NCBI GenBank assembly: GCA_041687095.1
Contig: JAWLCQ010000254.1
Coordinates: forward strand, 1-5,823
Reading direction: 5' to 3'
Length of the DNA stretch: 5,823 bases
Origin: JAWLCQ01 sp041687095
GTDB lineage: Bacteria > Planctomycetota > Phycisphaerae > SM23-33
Positions 1 to 5,024 of the stretch are shown one piece after another (positions within the stretch are counted from its first letter, which is position 1; every line of letters begins with the position of its first letter). A program made the position numbers and the translations under genes. Below the pieces are notes generated by a model, which was not told the DNA's origin, searched no databases, and saw only the letters and a program-made list of their open reading frames with translations.

Positions 1-1
1 G

Positions 2-151
2 AGGTGGGCGCGTGTGACGCCTCCAGCGCGAGCGTTGGGGGTCTCCGGACCCCCAACGTCCTGGAAGGACTACGAACGCTTCCGCGACAGCGTCATGGCG
101 GCGCTTGGCTCGCGGCGGGGACCTGTCCTGAGCCTGTCGGCTGATCGCTGA
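2..151 (+). CDS. Possible 3' end of a gene entering from the left edge (weak)
   Basis: Reading frame 2 is open from the window edge to a TGA at 149-151, about 49 codons. Its middle part reads plausibly as protein (WKDYERFRDSVMAALGSR, codons starting near 62). I recognise no family. Against it, the first 58 bases include a perfect 11-bp hairpin, frame 1 is also open over most of the same stretch, and the last codons run into a tandem 7-mer array. It may be repeat debris instead of a gene tail; sequence to the left would decide. Confidence 0.2.
   Translation, partial: RWARVTPPARALGVSGPPTSWKDYERFRDSVMAALGSRRGPVLSLSADR
33..58. terminator. Perfect 11-bp hairpin with UCCG tetraloop
   Basis: CGTTGGGGGTC (33-43) pairs perfectly with GACCCCCAACG (48-58) around the loop TCCG. 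As plus-strand RNA this is c(UCCG)g, a member of the exceptionally stable UNCG tetraloop class. A smaller stem, GTCCT/AGGAC (58-62/66-70), follows at once. There is no T-run on either side, so it is not a textbook intrinsic terminator. It could be a terminator, an mRNA-stabilising hairpin or an REP-type repeat. Confidence 0.45.
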
Positions 152-174
152 TGGCTGATAGCTGATCGCTGATA
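140..174. repeat. Tandem 7-bp array, GCTGATN x5
   Basis: Five head-to-tail units of GCTGAT plus a variable seventh base (C, G, A, C, A) run from 140 to 174 without interruption. The stretch just before it (127-139, CCTGAGCCTGTCG) resembles the left part of a dispersed bacterial repeat of the CCTGAGC...GTCGAAGG type, a sibling of which occurs at 2893-2919. A 7-bp period cannot preserve a reading frame, so this is intergenic repeat DNA. Confidence 0.8.
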
Positions 175-240
175 TCGGGACCGCCGCGAAGGGAACGCTC
201 CAACGACGCTGACGCGGAGCCGCCCCTCGCCCCTCCCGGA

Positions 241-272
241 CGCGAGGCAGGGCCCGCTCGCCCTGCCTCGCG
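241..272 (-). terminator. Strong 13-bp hairpin downstream of the PEP-CTERM gene
   Basis: CGCGAGGCAGGGC (241-253) and GCCCTGCCTCGCG (260-272) are perfect reverse complements around a 6-base loop (254-259). On the minus strand the hairpin begins about 24 bases after the TGA of the PEP-CTERM gene, where a transcription terminator would be expected. No T-tract follows in that direction, so it would be a U-less hairpin terminator or a 3'-end stabiliser. Confidence 0.55.
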
Positions 273-296
273 GTGGACGCTCCTCGACCCGCCCCA

Positions 297-929
297 TCAT
301 TCCCGCCCCGCCTTCCCCCGCCGACGGAGCAGGTACGCTCCGCCGCCAAGGGTCAGCAGGACGACCGTCGCGGGCTCGGGGATGATCATCGCCTGCTTGC
401 CCGCGGTGTTGGCGAGCACGAGCGTGCTGTCGGCCGGGGTGTGGGCGCCGGGCAGCGAGGCCAGGATCATGTTGGCGTGCGCCTCCGCCGCCCCCGTGCC
501 CTCGACCCAGAACGCCCCGCCCGTCACGTCGAACACCGGGCCCGTCTCGTAGAGCAGTTCCCAGATCGCGGCCGCCAGGCCCGCGCCCTGGTATCCGCTC
601 GCGACCCCGGGGGCGTACGTCTCGTAGAGGTACGCGATCTTGGCCCCGTTGTGCAGGGACAGGACGTCCTGCTCGTACGCGTCGACCGTGCCCGCGTAGT
701 GGTTCAGGTCCACGCAGTACGCCGAGTGGACCGCGCCCTTGTACGACACGAGCATCTCCCCCACGTGGGCCTGCAGGTTGTCCATGAGCAGCCCGCTGCC
801 GTGGAGCGTCATGATCTCGTTGGCTCCGAGTTGGTGGAACGTCACCACCGAGCCCAGGGCGCAGGACGAGCCCACCAGCAGCGCAAGCGCGGCGAGAACA
901 GGGACGTAGCGCAGAATCGTGTTGTGCAT
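297..929 (-). CDS. PEP-CTERM sorting-domain protein, thioester-domain-like, 210 aa
   Basis: A secreted surface protein. Residues 1-26 form a signal peptide, with a hydrophobic stretch at about 9-20 and small residues before about 26. Residues 183-210 are a classic PEP-CTERM sorting signal: IPEPA (183-187), a hydrophobic segment (about 188-201) and a basic tail (RRRGK). In known systems this tail is recognised by an exosortase, removed, and the protein handed to the envelope or extracellular matrix. The body carries YCVDL (71-75) and AAAIWELLYE (119-128). These resemble the Cys motif and the QxAIW motif of thioester-domain PEP-CTERM proteins, but the usual Gln position is Ala here. The start is well supported: AGGAG lies 7 bases upstream (937-941 on the plus strand). 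The gene stands alone, divergent from the MFS gene, with a strong hairpin after its stop. No exosortase gene is in the window. The PEP-CTERM call is firm; the thioester relationship is inference. Confidence 0.92.
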   Translation of the reverse strand: MHNTILRYVPVLAALALLVGSSCALGSVVTFHQLGANEIMTLHGSGLLMDNLQAHVGEMLVSYKGAVHSAYCVDLNHYAGTVDAYEQDVLSLHNGAKIAYLYETYAPGVASGYQGAGLAAAIWELLYETGPVFDVTGGAFWVEGTGAAEAHANMILASLPGAHTPADSTLVLANTAGKQAMIIPEPATVVLLTLGGGAYLLRRRGKAGRE

Positions 930-936
930 GTGCGGT

Positions 937-942
937 CTCCTA
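937..942 (-). promoter_or_regulatory. Ribosome binding site of the PEP-CTERM gene
   Basis: The minus strand reads TAGGAG seven bases before the ATG at 929, a near-perfect Shine-Dalgarno sequence that fixes the start. An imperfect inverted repeat (CCTATG/CATAAGG, 939-953) overlaps it and could form a small hairpin in the leader, or be an operator half-site pair. That part is only a suggestion. Confidence 0.7.
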
Positions 943-1135
943 TGACCATAAGGTTCGCGTATGGCGGCAACGAAGGTGCAGAGCCGGTGCGCCCGGCGCC
1001 CCGGCCCGGGAAGGGGACGGGTGCGTTAGTCTTCGCTGTCAGGGGGAACGTAGGATCTGGCCGCCCGGGGGGCCAACGGCCCGCGCAAAAGCGCGCCTCG
1101 AAAGCGTGCCTCTGGCGTTGGGGCGGGCGGTTCCG

Positions 1136-1150
1136 TATCCTCTCGCCCCA
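1136..1150 (+). promoter_or_regulatory. Candidate -10 element for a leaderless MFS mRNA
   Basis: TATCCT (1136-1141) ends eight bases before the A of the MFS start codon, so transcription could begin at or next to the ATG. There is no purine-rich ribosome binding site in the 20 bases upstream (pyrimidine-rich CTCTCGCCCC). Both facts fit a leaderless transcript. No good -35 hexamer is visible 16-18 bases further upstream, so support is limited. The rest of the 930-1149 divergent spacer is GC-rich, with small palindromes such as CGCGC-AAAA-GCGCG (1082-1095). Confidence 0.3.
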
Positions 1151-2337
1151 TGACGCCCCGCGCCCTGCTGCTGCTGATCGTCTTCATCGAGAGCTTCGCG
1201 ACCATCCAGGTGGAGCGGGGGATCTACTTCTTCAGCAGCGAGCGGCTGGGGTTCAGCGAGCCGATGAACCTCGCCCTCGCCCTGGCGTTCGGGCTCCTGT
1301 ACGTCGGGGGGGCGCTGGTGAGTCACCGGCTCAGCGCGCGGTTCGGGGAGAAGCGCGTCGCCCTCGCCGCCGTCGGGGGGCAGCTCCTCGCCCACGCCCT
1401 GCTCGCCCTCGCCCCCGTCCCGTGGGCGGTCCTGGTGGGCAACACGCTGGTGGGCCTGTTCAACGGCCTGAAGTGGCCGGTCCTCGAAAGCTACGTCGCC
1501 GCCGGGCACACCCCCACCACCGCCGCCCGCGCCGTCGGGCGGTTCAACCTCGCGTGGGCGTCGGCCGTGCCGCTGTCGCTCCTCGCCGCCGGGCCGGCCA
1601 TCGACTACGCCCCCAGCGCCCTGTTCGTCCTCGCCGGGTCCCTCAACGTCCTCACGCTGCTGCTCCTGCTGCCCCTGCCCGCCCGCTGCACCCATCTGCC
1701 CGACGAGCATCCCGAACGCCCGCGGGACGCGGTGCTCCGCCTCTACCGCGGGCTGCTCGCCTCCAGCCGGTGGATGCTGCTGTGCAGCTACTCGATGGCG
1801 TTCATCGTGGCCCCGCTGGTCCCGGCCGTGTTCGCGTCGCTGGGGGTGGACGTGGAGTGGGCCACGGGCCTGTCGGGACTGCTGGACGTGATGCGCGTGC
1901 TCGCCTTCGCCGTCCTGGGGGCGTGGGCGGGATGGCACCGGCGGCGGAGCCCGATCGTGGCGGCCACCCTCGCCCTGCCGCTGGGGTTCGCGCTGATCCT
2001 GTTCGGGGCCTCCGTGCCCCTGGTGCTGCTGGGGGAGGTGCTGTTCGGGCTGTCGATGGGGATGATCTACTACGCGGCGCTGTACTACGCGATGGTGGTC
2101 AAGAACGCCGCCGTCGAGGCCGGCGGCGCCCACGAGGGGCTCATCGGGGGCGGGTTCGCCCTGGGCCCGCTGCTGGGCCTCCTCGCCGCCGCCCTCGCCC
2201 GTCCCACCGGCAGCATCGCCCTGGGCCTCCTCGTGGCCGTCGGACCCCTGTACGTCCTGACCGCCCTGGCCGCGGTGCGGGCGATGGGCGGCGGCGCGAG
2301 GGGAGGAGCGGGGATGAACGCGGATGAACGCGGATGA
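1150..2337 (+). CDS. Major facilitator superfamily (MFS) transporter, 395 aa
   Basis: An inner-membrane secondary transporter; the substrate cannot be told from the sequence. The length and about 12 hydrophobic segments (roughly residues 5-20, 40-57, 70-88, 92-110, 132-150, 155-176, 205-228, 243-262, 268-287, 290-313, 330-350, 355-376) fit the MFS 6+6 fold, with the central cytoplasmic linker at about 177-204. The loop after TM2, SHRLSARFGEKRV (58-70), is a degenerate version of MFS motif A: the basic residues and Gly are kept but the usual Asp is replaced. Codons end almost only in G or C. The ATG at 1150 starts directly before TM1 but has no Shine-Dalgarno sequence. The last seven codons (MNADERG) are encoded by a 10-bp tandem repeat that also supplies the stop, so the original C-terminus may have been different. 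The gene diverges from the PEP-CTERM gene and converges with the MNT gene; there is no operon partner. Confidence 0.88.
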   Translation: MTPRALLLLIVFIESFATIQVERGIYFFSSERLGFSEPMNLALALAFGLLYVGGALVSHRLSARFGEKRVALAAVGGQLLAHALLALAPVPWAVLVGNTLVGLFNGLKWPVLESYVAAGHTPTTAARAVGRFNLAWASAVPLSLLAAGPAIDYAPSALFVLAGSLNVLTLLLLLPLPARCTHLPDEHPERPRDAVLRLYRGLLASSRWMLLCSYSMAFIVAPLVPAVFASLGVDVEWATGLSGLLDVMRVLAFAVLGAWAGWHRRRSPIVAATLALPLGFALILFGASVPLVLLGEVLFGLSMGMIYYAALYYAMVVKNAAVEAGGAHEGLIGGGFALGPLLGLLAAALARPTGSIALGLLVAVGPLYVLTALAAVRAMGGGARGGAGMNADERG

Positions 2338-2347
2338 ACGCGGATGA
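2312..2347. repeat. Tandem 10-bp array, GGATGAACGC x3.6, overlapping the MFS stop
   Basis: Three exact units (2312-2321, 2322-2331, 2332-2341) and a partial fourth (2342-2347) are present. Because 10 is not a multiple of 3, each unit shifts the frame, and every GGATGA read in the right phase supplies a TGA. The MFS frame ends at one of these (2335-2337). The array therefore truncates or replaces whatever C-terminus was there before. Confidence 0.85.
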
Positions 2348-2373
2348 GGGGAAGGACACTGCGGCCTTTCCCC
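2348..2373. terminator. Hairpin between convergent genes
   Basis: GGGGAAGG (2348-2355) pairs with CCTTTCCCC (2365-2373) with one bulged T, around the loop ACACTGCGG. It sits between the stops of the convergent MFS (2337) and MNT (2425) genes, so it could act as a two-way terminator. There is no T-run after it on the plus strand and the stem is short, so this rests mainly on position. Confidence 0.35.
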
Positions 2374-2383
2374 CTTCGCCCGC

Positions 2384-2428
2384 CTACCGATCGAATGCGG
2401 GATGAGCGGCGGCGACCAGCTCGTTCAT
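2384..2428 (-). pseudogene. 14-codon stub overlapping the MNT stop (possible HEPN gene relic)
   Basis: On the minus strand the MNT gene ends in ATGA, where the ATG (2428-2426) opens a second frame reading MNELVAAAHPAFDR before a TAG (2386-2384). In MNT-HEPN pairs the HEPN gene commonly follows the MNT gene with just this kind of 4-bp overlap, and HEPN proteins often begin with similar short N-termini. Nothing HEPN-like follows; the next bases are the hairpin and the 10-bp array. It may be the decayed start of a lost partner, or chance. Confidence 0.22.
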
Positions 2429-2739
2429 GCCGCGATCCCTTCGCGTTTCGCGTTGCGGAAGAGCGGGCAGTCCGAGTGCTCGTACTGCTCGATGTCGATC
2501 GGTTTGGGACTGATGGGCCGCCCCAGATGCTCCCCGAGCGGGTACAACGCCCTGATGCTGGTCAGCATGTCGTCCGCCAGCCGCACCGGCCCCGTCAGCA
2601 GGACCAGCAGATCAATGTCGCTGTCGGGGCCCTGCGTCCCGCGGGCGAAGGAGCCATACAGAACGACCCCCCGCAGCCGCTCGCCGTAGACCGCCTCCAG
2701 ACGCGATCGGGCTTCCTTAAGAATCTCTTCCGCCGTCAT
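2425..2739 (-). CDS. Minimal nucleotidyltransferase (MNT, pol-beta fold), 104 aa
   Basis: A single-domain nucleotidyltransferase of the MNT type. The signature is GSFARG (29-34) followed by DSDIDLLV (39-46), giving the paired metal-binding carboxylates D41 and D43. A third carboxylate is likely D82 in KPIDIEQY. In the known family these proteins transfer AMP or another nucleotide to protein or small-molecule targets, and many are the antitoxin of a HEPN ribonuclease, AMPylating its active-site tyrosine. The ATG at 2739 is preferred over an in-frame ATG at 2805 because AAGGAA lies five bases upstream and the protein then has the normal family length. The longer start would add 22 residues encoded by the promoter region. 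No intact HEPN gene is present on either side. The fold is confident; substrate and partner are unknown. Confidence 0.88.
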   Translation of the reverse strand: MTAEEILKEARSRLEAVYGERLRGVVLYGSFARGTQGPDSDIDLLVLLTGPVRLADDMLTSIRALYPLGEHLGRPISPKPIDIEQYEHSDCPLFRNAKREGIAA

Positions 2740-2769
2740 GGCCGTTCCTTTCCCGAAAGCGCTATTGTA
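2740..2769 (-). promoter_or_regulatory. Promoter -10 and ribosome binding site of the MNT gene
   Basis: On the minus strand a good -10 hexamer, TACAAT (plus positions 2764-2769), lies about 25 bases before the start codon. AAGGAA (2745-2750) follows five bases before the ATG. The -35 region at 17-bp spacing (TTTCGC) is a poor match. The arrangement predicts a leader of about 18 bases and argues against the longer start at 2805, which lies upstream of the -10. Confidence 0.5.
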
Positions 2770-2810
2770 AACTACGACCCCCGCAAGCGAAAGAACGTGC
2801 GACACGGACC

Positions 2811-2887
2811 GGGAGCCAGGAAGCAGGAACCAGGAACCGGGAACCAGGAACCGGGAACCGGGATCCAGGAATCAGGAGCCAGGAACC
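2811..2887. repeat. Tandem 7-bp array, consensus RGGAACC x11
   Basis: Eleven consecutive 7-bp units run from 2811 to 2887 without any phase break. Unit differences are single substitutions (AGGAACC, GGGAACC, AGGAAGC, GGGATCC, AGGAATC, AGGAGCC). The array lies in the spacer between the divergent MNT and isomerase genes. A 7-bp period is incompatible with coding. It resembles in style the short tandemly repeated repetitive (STRR) sequences with 7-bp units known from cyanobacteria; that is an analogy and not a claim of common origin. Confidence 0.9.
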
Positions 2888-2890
2888 GAA

Positions 2891-2979
2891 GCCCTGAGCG
2901 AGCGCAGCGAGTCGAAGGGCAGGGCCCAACCCCTCTCCCCTCGGGGAGAGGTCCCCGAGCGCAGCGAGGGGGGTGAGGG
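2891..2979. repeat. REP-like block with two competing hairpins
   Basis: The block starts with a dispersed-repeat motif, GCCCTGAGCGAGC... to ...GAGTCGAAGGGC (2891-2920), whose ends pair over 5 bp. A hairpin follows: CCTCTCCCC (2932-2940) with GGGGAGAGG (2943-2951). An overlapping alternative is perfect over 8 bp: CTCGGGGA (2940-2947) with TCCCCGAG (2952-2959). The two stems share GGGGA and cannot form together. The 12-mer GAGCGCAGCGAG occurs at both 2900-2911 and 2957-2968. This looks like a repetitive extragenic palindrome cluster and carries no reading frame worth calling. Confidence 0.65.
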
Positions 2980-3033
2980 GGCGCCCGGGAGCCAGCCGCG
3001 GCCAGGATTGGCAGACCGCACCGCGACAGTCCG

Positions 3034-3169
3034 CAACCAATCCACCAATCCACCAGTCAACCAACCAACCAGTCAACCAGTCAACGAGTCAACCAATCAA
3101 CCAACCAACCAGTCAACCAGTCAACCAGTCAACCAATCAACCAATCAACCAGTCAACCAATCAACCAGG
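3034..3169. repeat. Tandem 8-bp array, consensus CAACCARY x17, in the isomerase leader
   Basis: Seventeen uninterrupted 8-bp units fill 3034-3169. Most are CAACCAGT or CAACCAAT, with CAACCAAC twice and single variants such as CAACGAGT and CCACCAAT. The last unit, CAACCAGG, followed by A, creates the AGGA that serves as ribosome binding site for the isomerase gene 8 bases later. The array would lie in the 5' leader of that mRNA if transcription starts upstream. It is open in the isomerase frame, giving a Q/N/S/T/P-rich stretch, but that is best read as a by-product. Confidence 0.92.
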
Positions 3170-3170
3170 A
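3167..3170 (+). promoter_or_regulatory. Ribosome binding site formed at the end of the 8-bp array
   Basis: AGGA lies eight bases before the ATG at 3179. It exists only because the last octamer unit ends in GG instead of the usual GT or AT. It supports the ATG at 3179 over a possible TTG at 3008 that would translate the whole array. Confidence 0.55.
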
Positions 3171-3178
3171 CCCCCCTC

Positions 3179-3943
3179 ATGCCCAACCTCATCGCCTGCC
3201 GCATCGCCAGCTACGGGAAGTTCCAGCACCGCGCGTGGGACCACCTGCCGTCCATCGGGATCCGCCACATCGAGATCGCCTGCCCGCAGGCCGCCGACAA
3301 GCCCGACCTCCGCCGCCGCCTCGCCGATAGCGGCCTGCGCGTGTCGAGCTTCCAGTGCTTCGCCGACCTCCAGAAGCCCGACATCGCCGAGACCCTCCGC
3401 CCGCAGTTCGACGCGTGCGCGGAGTTCGGCGCCAGGATCGCGTTCATCTCCCTCAAGGCCGGCGACATGGACCGCGACACCGCCTGGGCCTGCCTCCGCG
3501 CCGTCGGCGACCTCGCCGACGCCGCCGACGTCACCCTCGCCATCGAGACCCACCCCGACCTCGTCACCAACGGCGACGTCGGCCGCCAGACCATGCACGC
3601 CGTCAACCACCCCCGCATCCGCGTCAACTTCGACACCGCCAACGTCTACTTCTACAACGAGGGCCGCACCGCCGTCAGCGAACTGCCCCAACTCCTCGAC
3701 TTCATCGCCGCCGTCCACATCAAGGACACCGACGGCGGCTACCAGAGCTGGTGCTTCCCCACGCTGGGCACGGGCGTGGTGGACTTCCCCGAGGTCTTCC
3801 GCCTCCTGGGCAAGCGGGGCTTCGCCGGCCCCTACACCATGGAACTCGAAGGCGTCAAAGGCCAGGACCTCGACGAGCCCGCCCGCCTGCAGTACGTCGC
3901 GGATTCGGTGCAGTACCTGCGGAGCATCGGGACCCTGGAATGA
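3179..3943 (+). CDS. Sugar phosphate isomerase/epimerase-like TIM-barrel protein, 254 aa
   Basis: A xylose-isomerase-like TIM barrel of the AP endonuclease family 2 superfamily, the group that includes tagatose/psicose epimerase, inosose dehydratase and hydroxypyruvate isomerase. Members usually interconvert keto-sugars or related polyols using one divalent metal. The expected metal ligands are present in order: E123 in AIETHPDL, D152 in VNFDTANVYFYN, H180 in AVHIKDTDGG and E222 in YTMELEG. Length is normal for the family (about 250-300 aa). It is probably cytoplasmic, since it has no signal peptide. The exact substrate cannot be read from the sequence. Codon use is extreme: all 40 codons from 3542 to 3661 end in G or C. 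The downstream lipoprotein gene starts in the ATGA at the stop, so the two are probably cotranslated. Confidence 0.88.
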   Translation: MPNLIACRIASYGKFQHRAWDHLPSIGIRHIEIACPQAADKPDLRRRLADSGLRVSSFQCFADLQKPDIAETLRPQFDACAEFGARIAFISLKAGDMDRDTAWACLRAVGDLADAADVTLAIETHPDLVTNGDVGRQTMHAVNHPRIRVNFDTANVYFYNEGRTAVSELPQLLDFIAAVHIKDTDGGYQSWCFPTLGTGVVDFPEVFRLLGKRGFAGPYTMELEGVKGQDLDEPARLQYVADSVQYLRSIGTLE

Positions 3944-4989
3944 GGAACTTCCCCTCATTTTCCCCGGTCGGCGACCCCTCGCAAGCGCGAAGCGGAAGTG
4001 GGGAGGGAACAAGAGGCACGTGGGCACGTATCTGCGTGCGAGCTTGCATCGTGTTCATCCTCCTCGCGTGCTGCGGGTGTGGCGATCGCGTCGTGAACAG
4101 CATGGGGATGGTTTTTGTTGCTGTCCCGGCGGGCCGGACGGTGGTTGGGTCCTGCGTGGATGAGCCGTACCGGAAGGTAGGGTACGACTGGTACTTCCGC
4201 GACATCCATCTGTTTCCCGCGGTCCCGGACGACTGGGAACCGCGGCGTGAGGTGGTGATACCCCAGAAGTTCTTCCTGCTCTCTACCGAGGTCACGAACG
4301 CCATGTACCGGCGGTTCCGGCCGGATCACCGTTCGCGACTTCCGGCAGAGCAGACGACATGGATGATGCTGTGTCCGGAGACTGCTGGCGTGGCACTCCA
4401 TGCGTTGAGGGGGTACGACATTGACGGAGACCCACAGCCGGTGACGTGGGTGACACCGGAGGACGCTGAGGCCTTCTGCCGCTGGCTGTCGGAGCTTCCG
4501 GCCGAGAGGCGGGCGGGACGACGCTACCGCCTGCCAAGTGAGGAAGAGTGGGAGTACGCCTGCCGTGCAGGGGCAGACGGCCAGTTTTGGTGGGAGGGGG
4601 GTGCGGAGGCTGCTCACCGATACGCCAACACGGCTGATAGGGGAGGGCGTGGCGTGTTTGCGACAGTGGACCCGTTTGCCGGGGACGATGGACATGTGGT
4701 GTCATCCCCGGCGGCGAGCTATCTGCCGAATCGCTTTGGGCTGTACGACATGCTCGGGAACGTGTGGGAGATTTGCAGTGGTGGCTTTGGTTCACCCCTC
4801 TCGCCGGCTGGCGGCCGAGACCTCCTGGGACCGGATGTTGCCGAAGCGTACGTTCTCAAAGGGGGATCATGGGGCGATGGGGAGCCCTGGATTCGCTGCG
4901 CAGGGAGATGGTTCGTCACCGTGTTCGATAGCAGCAGCTATAGGGTGGGATTCCGGGTTGTGTGCGAAACTGAGACACTCGGACACTAG
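3940..4989 (+). CDS. Formylglycine-generating-enzyme (SUMF1) fold lipoprotein, 349 aa, probably non-catalytic
   Basis: The body is a FGE/SUMF1-type domain (about residues 55-341). Family motifs in order: NSMGMVFVAVPAG (53-65), LLSTEVTNAMYRRF (113-126), PVTWVTPEDAEAFCRWL (167-183), YRLPSEEEWEYACRAG (196-211), NRFGLYDMLGNVWE (264-277), VLKGGSW (305-311) and YRVGFRVV (334-341). True FGE oxidises a sulfatase cysteine using a copper-binding Cys pair near GGSYMCxxxxC. Here the segment is GGSWGDGEPWIRC, with no first Cys, so catalysis is doubtful; many bacterial relatives are binding or structural domains. A lipobox LLAC with Cys44 after a hydrophobic stretch (about 35-43) suggests anchoring to a membrane. 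The ATG at 3940 overlaps the isomerase stop (ATGA), but gives an unusually long 30-residue stretch before the signal. An in-frame GTG at 4036 would give a classic short lipoprotein signal, though without a ribosome binding site. Codon use is relaxed (15 of 60 codons from 4261 end in A/T), unlike its neighbours. Confidence 0.85.
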   Translation: MRNFPSFSPVGDPSQARSGSGEGTRGTWARICVRACIVFILLACCGCGDRVVNSMGMVFVAVPAGRTVVGSCVDEPYRKVGYDWYFRDIHLFPAVPDDWEPRREVVIPQKFFLLSTEVTNAMYRRFRPDHRSRLPAEQTTWMMLCPETAGVALHALRGYDIDGDPQPVTWVTPEDAEAFCRWLSELPAERRAGRRYRLPSEEEWEYACRAGADGQFWWEGGAEAAHRYANTADRGGRGVFATVDPFAGDDGHVVSSPAASYLPNRFGLYDMLGNVWEICSGGFGSPLSPAGGRDLLGPDVAEAYVLKGGSWGDGEPWIRCAGRWFVTVFDSSSYRVGFRVVCETETLGH

Positions 4990-5024
4990 GGACGCTACCG
5001 GGTTTCTCTAACATAGACCGAAGC

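Noticed and set aside
1039..2133. A 364-codon open frame antisense to the MFS gene
   Set aside because: The composition is low-complexity (Q, G, E, R, P), a mirror of the hydrophobic codons on the other strand. No recognisable motif or ribosome binding site.
273..2327. A 684-codon open frame on the plus strand
   Set aside because: It runs antisense to the PEP-CTERM gene and out of frame through the MFS gene. Its translation is Arg/Pro/Gly-rich with no domain, as expected for shadow frames in very GC-rich DNA.
2402..2976. Plus-strand frames of 95 and 210 codons over the MNT gene and repeat block
   Set aside because: They are antisense to a well-supported nucleotidyltransferase, and the longer one continues into the 7-bp array and REP block.
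3034..3169. Octamer array as a CRISPR
   Set aside because: Units are only 8 bp and contiguous, with no spacers. No cas genes are present.
3008..3178. Longer isomerase start at TTG 3008, translating the octamer array
   Set aside because: It would add 57 residues of Q/N/S/T/P repeat to a TIM barrel that is complete from the ATG at 3179, where a ribosome binding site with good spacing is present.
3355..3939. Upstream extension of the lipoprotein frame through the isomerase gene
   Set aside because: The translation over this stretch is Arg/Pro/His-rich and out of frame with a well-supported enzyme. The real protein begins at or after 3940.
3855..4795. Several minus-strand frames antisense to the lipoprotein gene
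   Set aside because: They overlap one another and a gene with clear family motifs, and have no domains or start signals of their own.
4270..4980. The FGE-fold protein as an active sulfatase-activating enzyme
   Set aside because: The first Cys of the catalytic pair after GGSW is absent and the protein looks lipid-anchored. No sulfatase gene is in the window.
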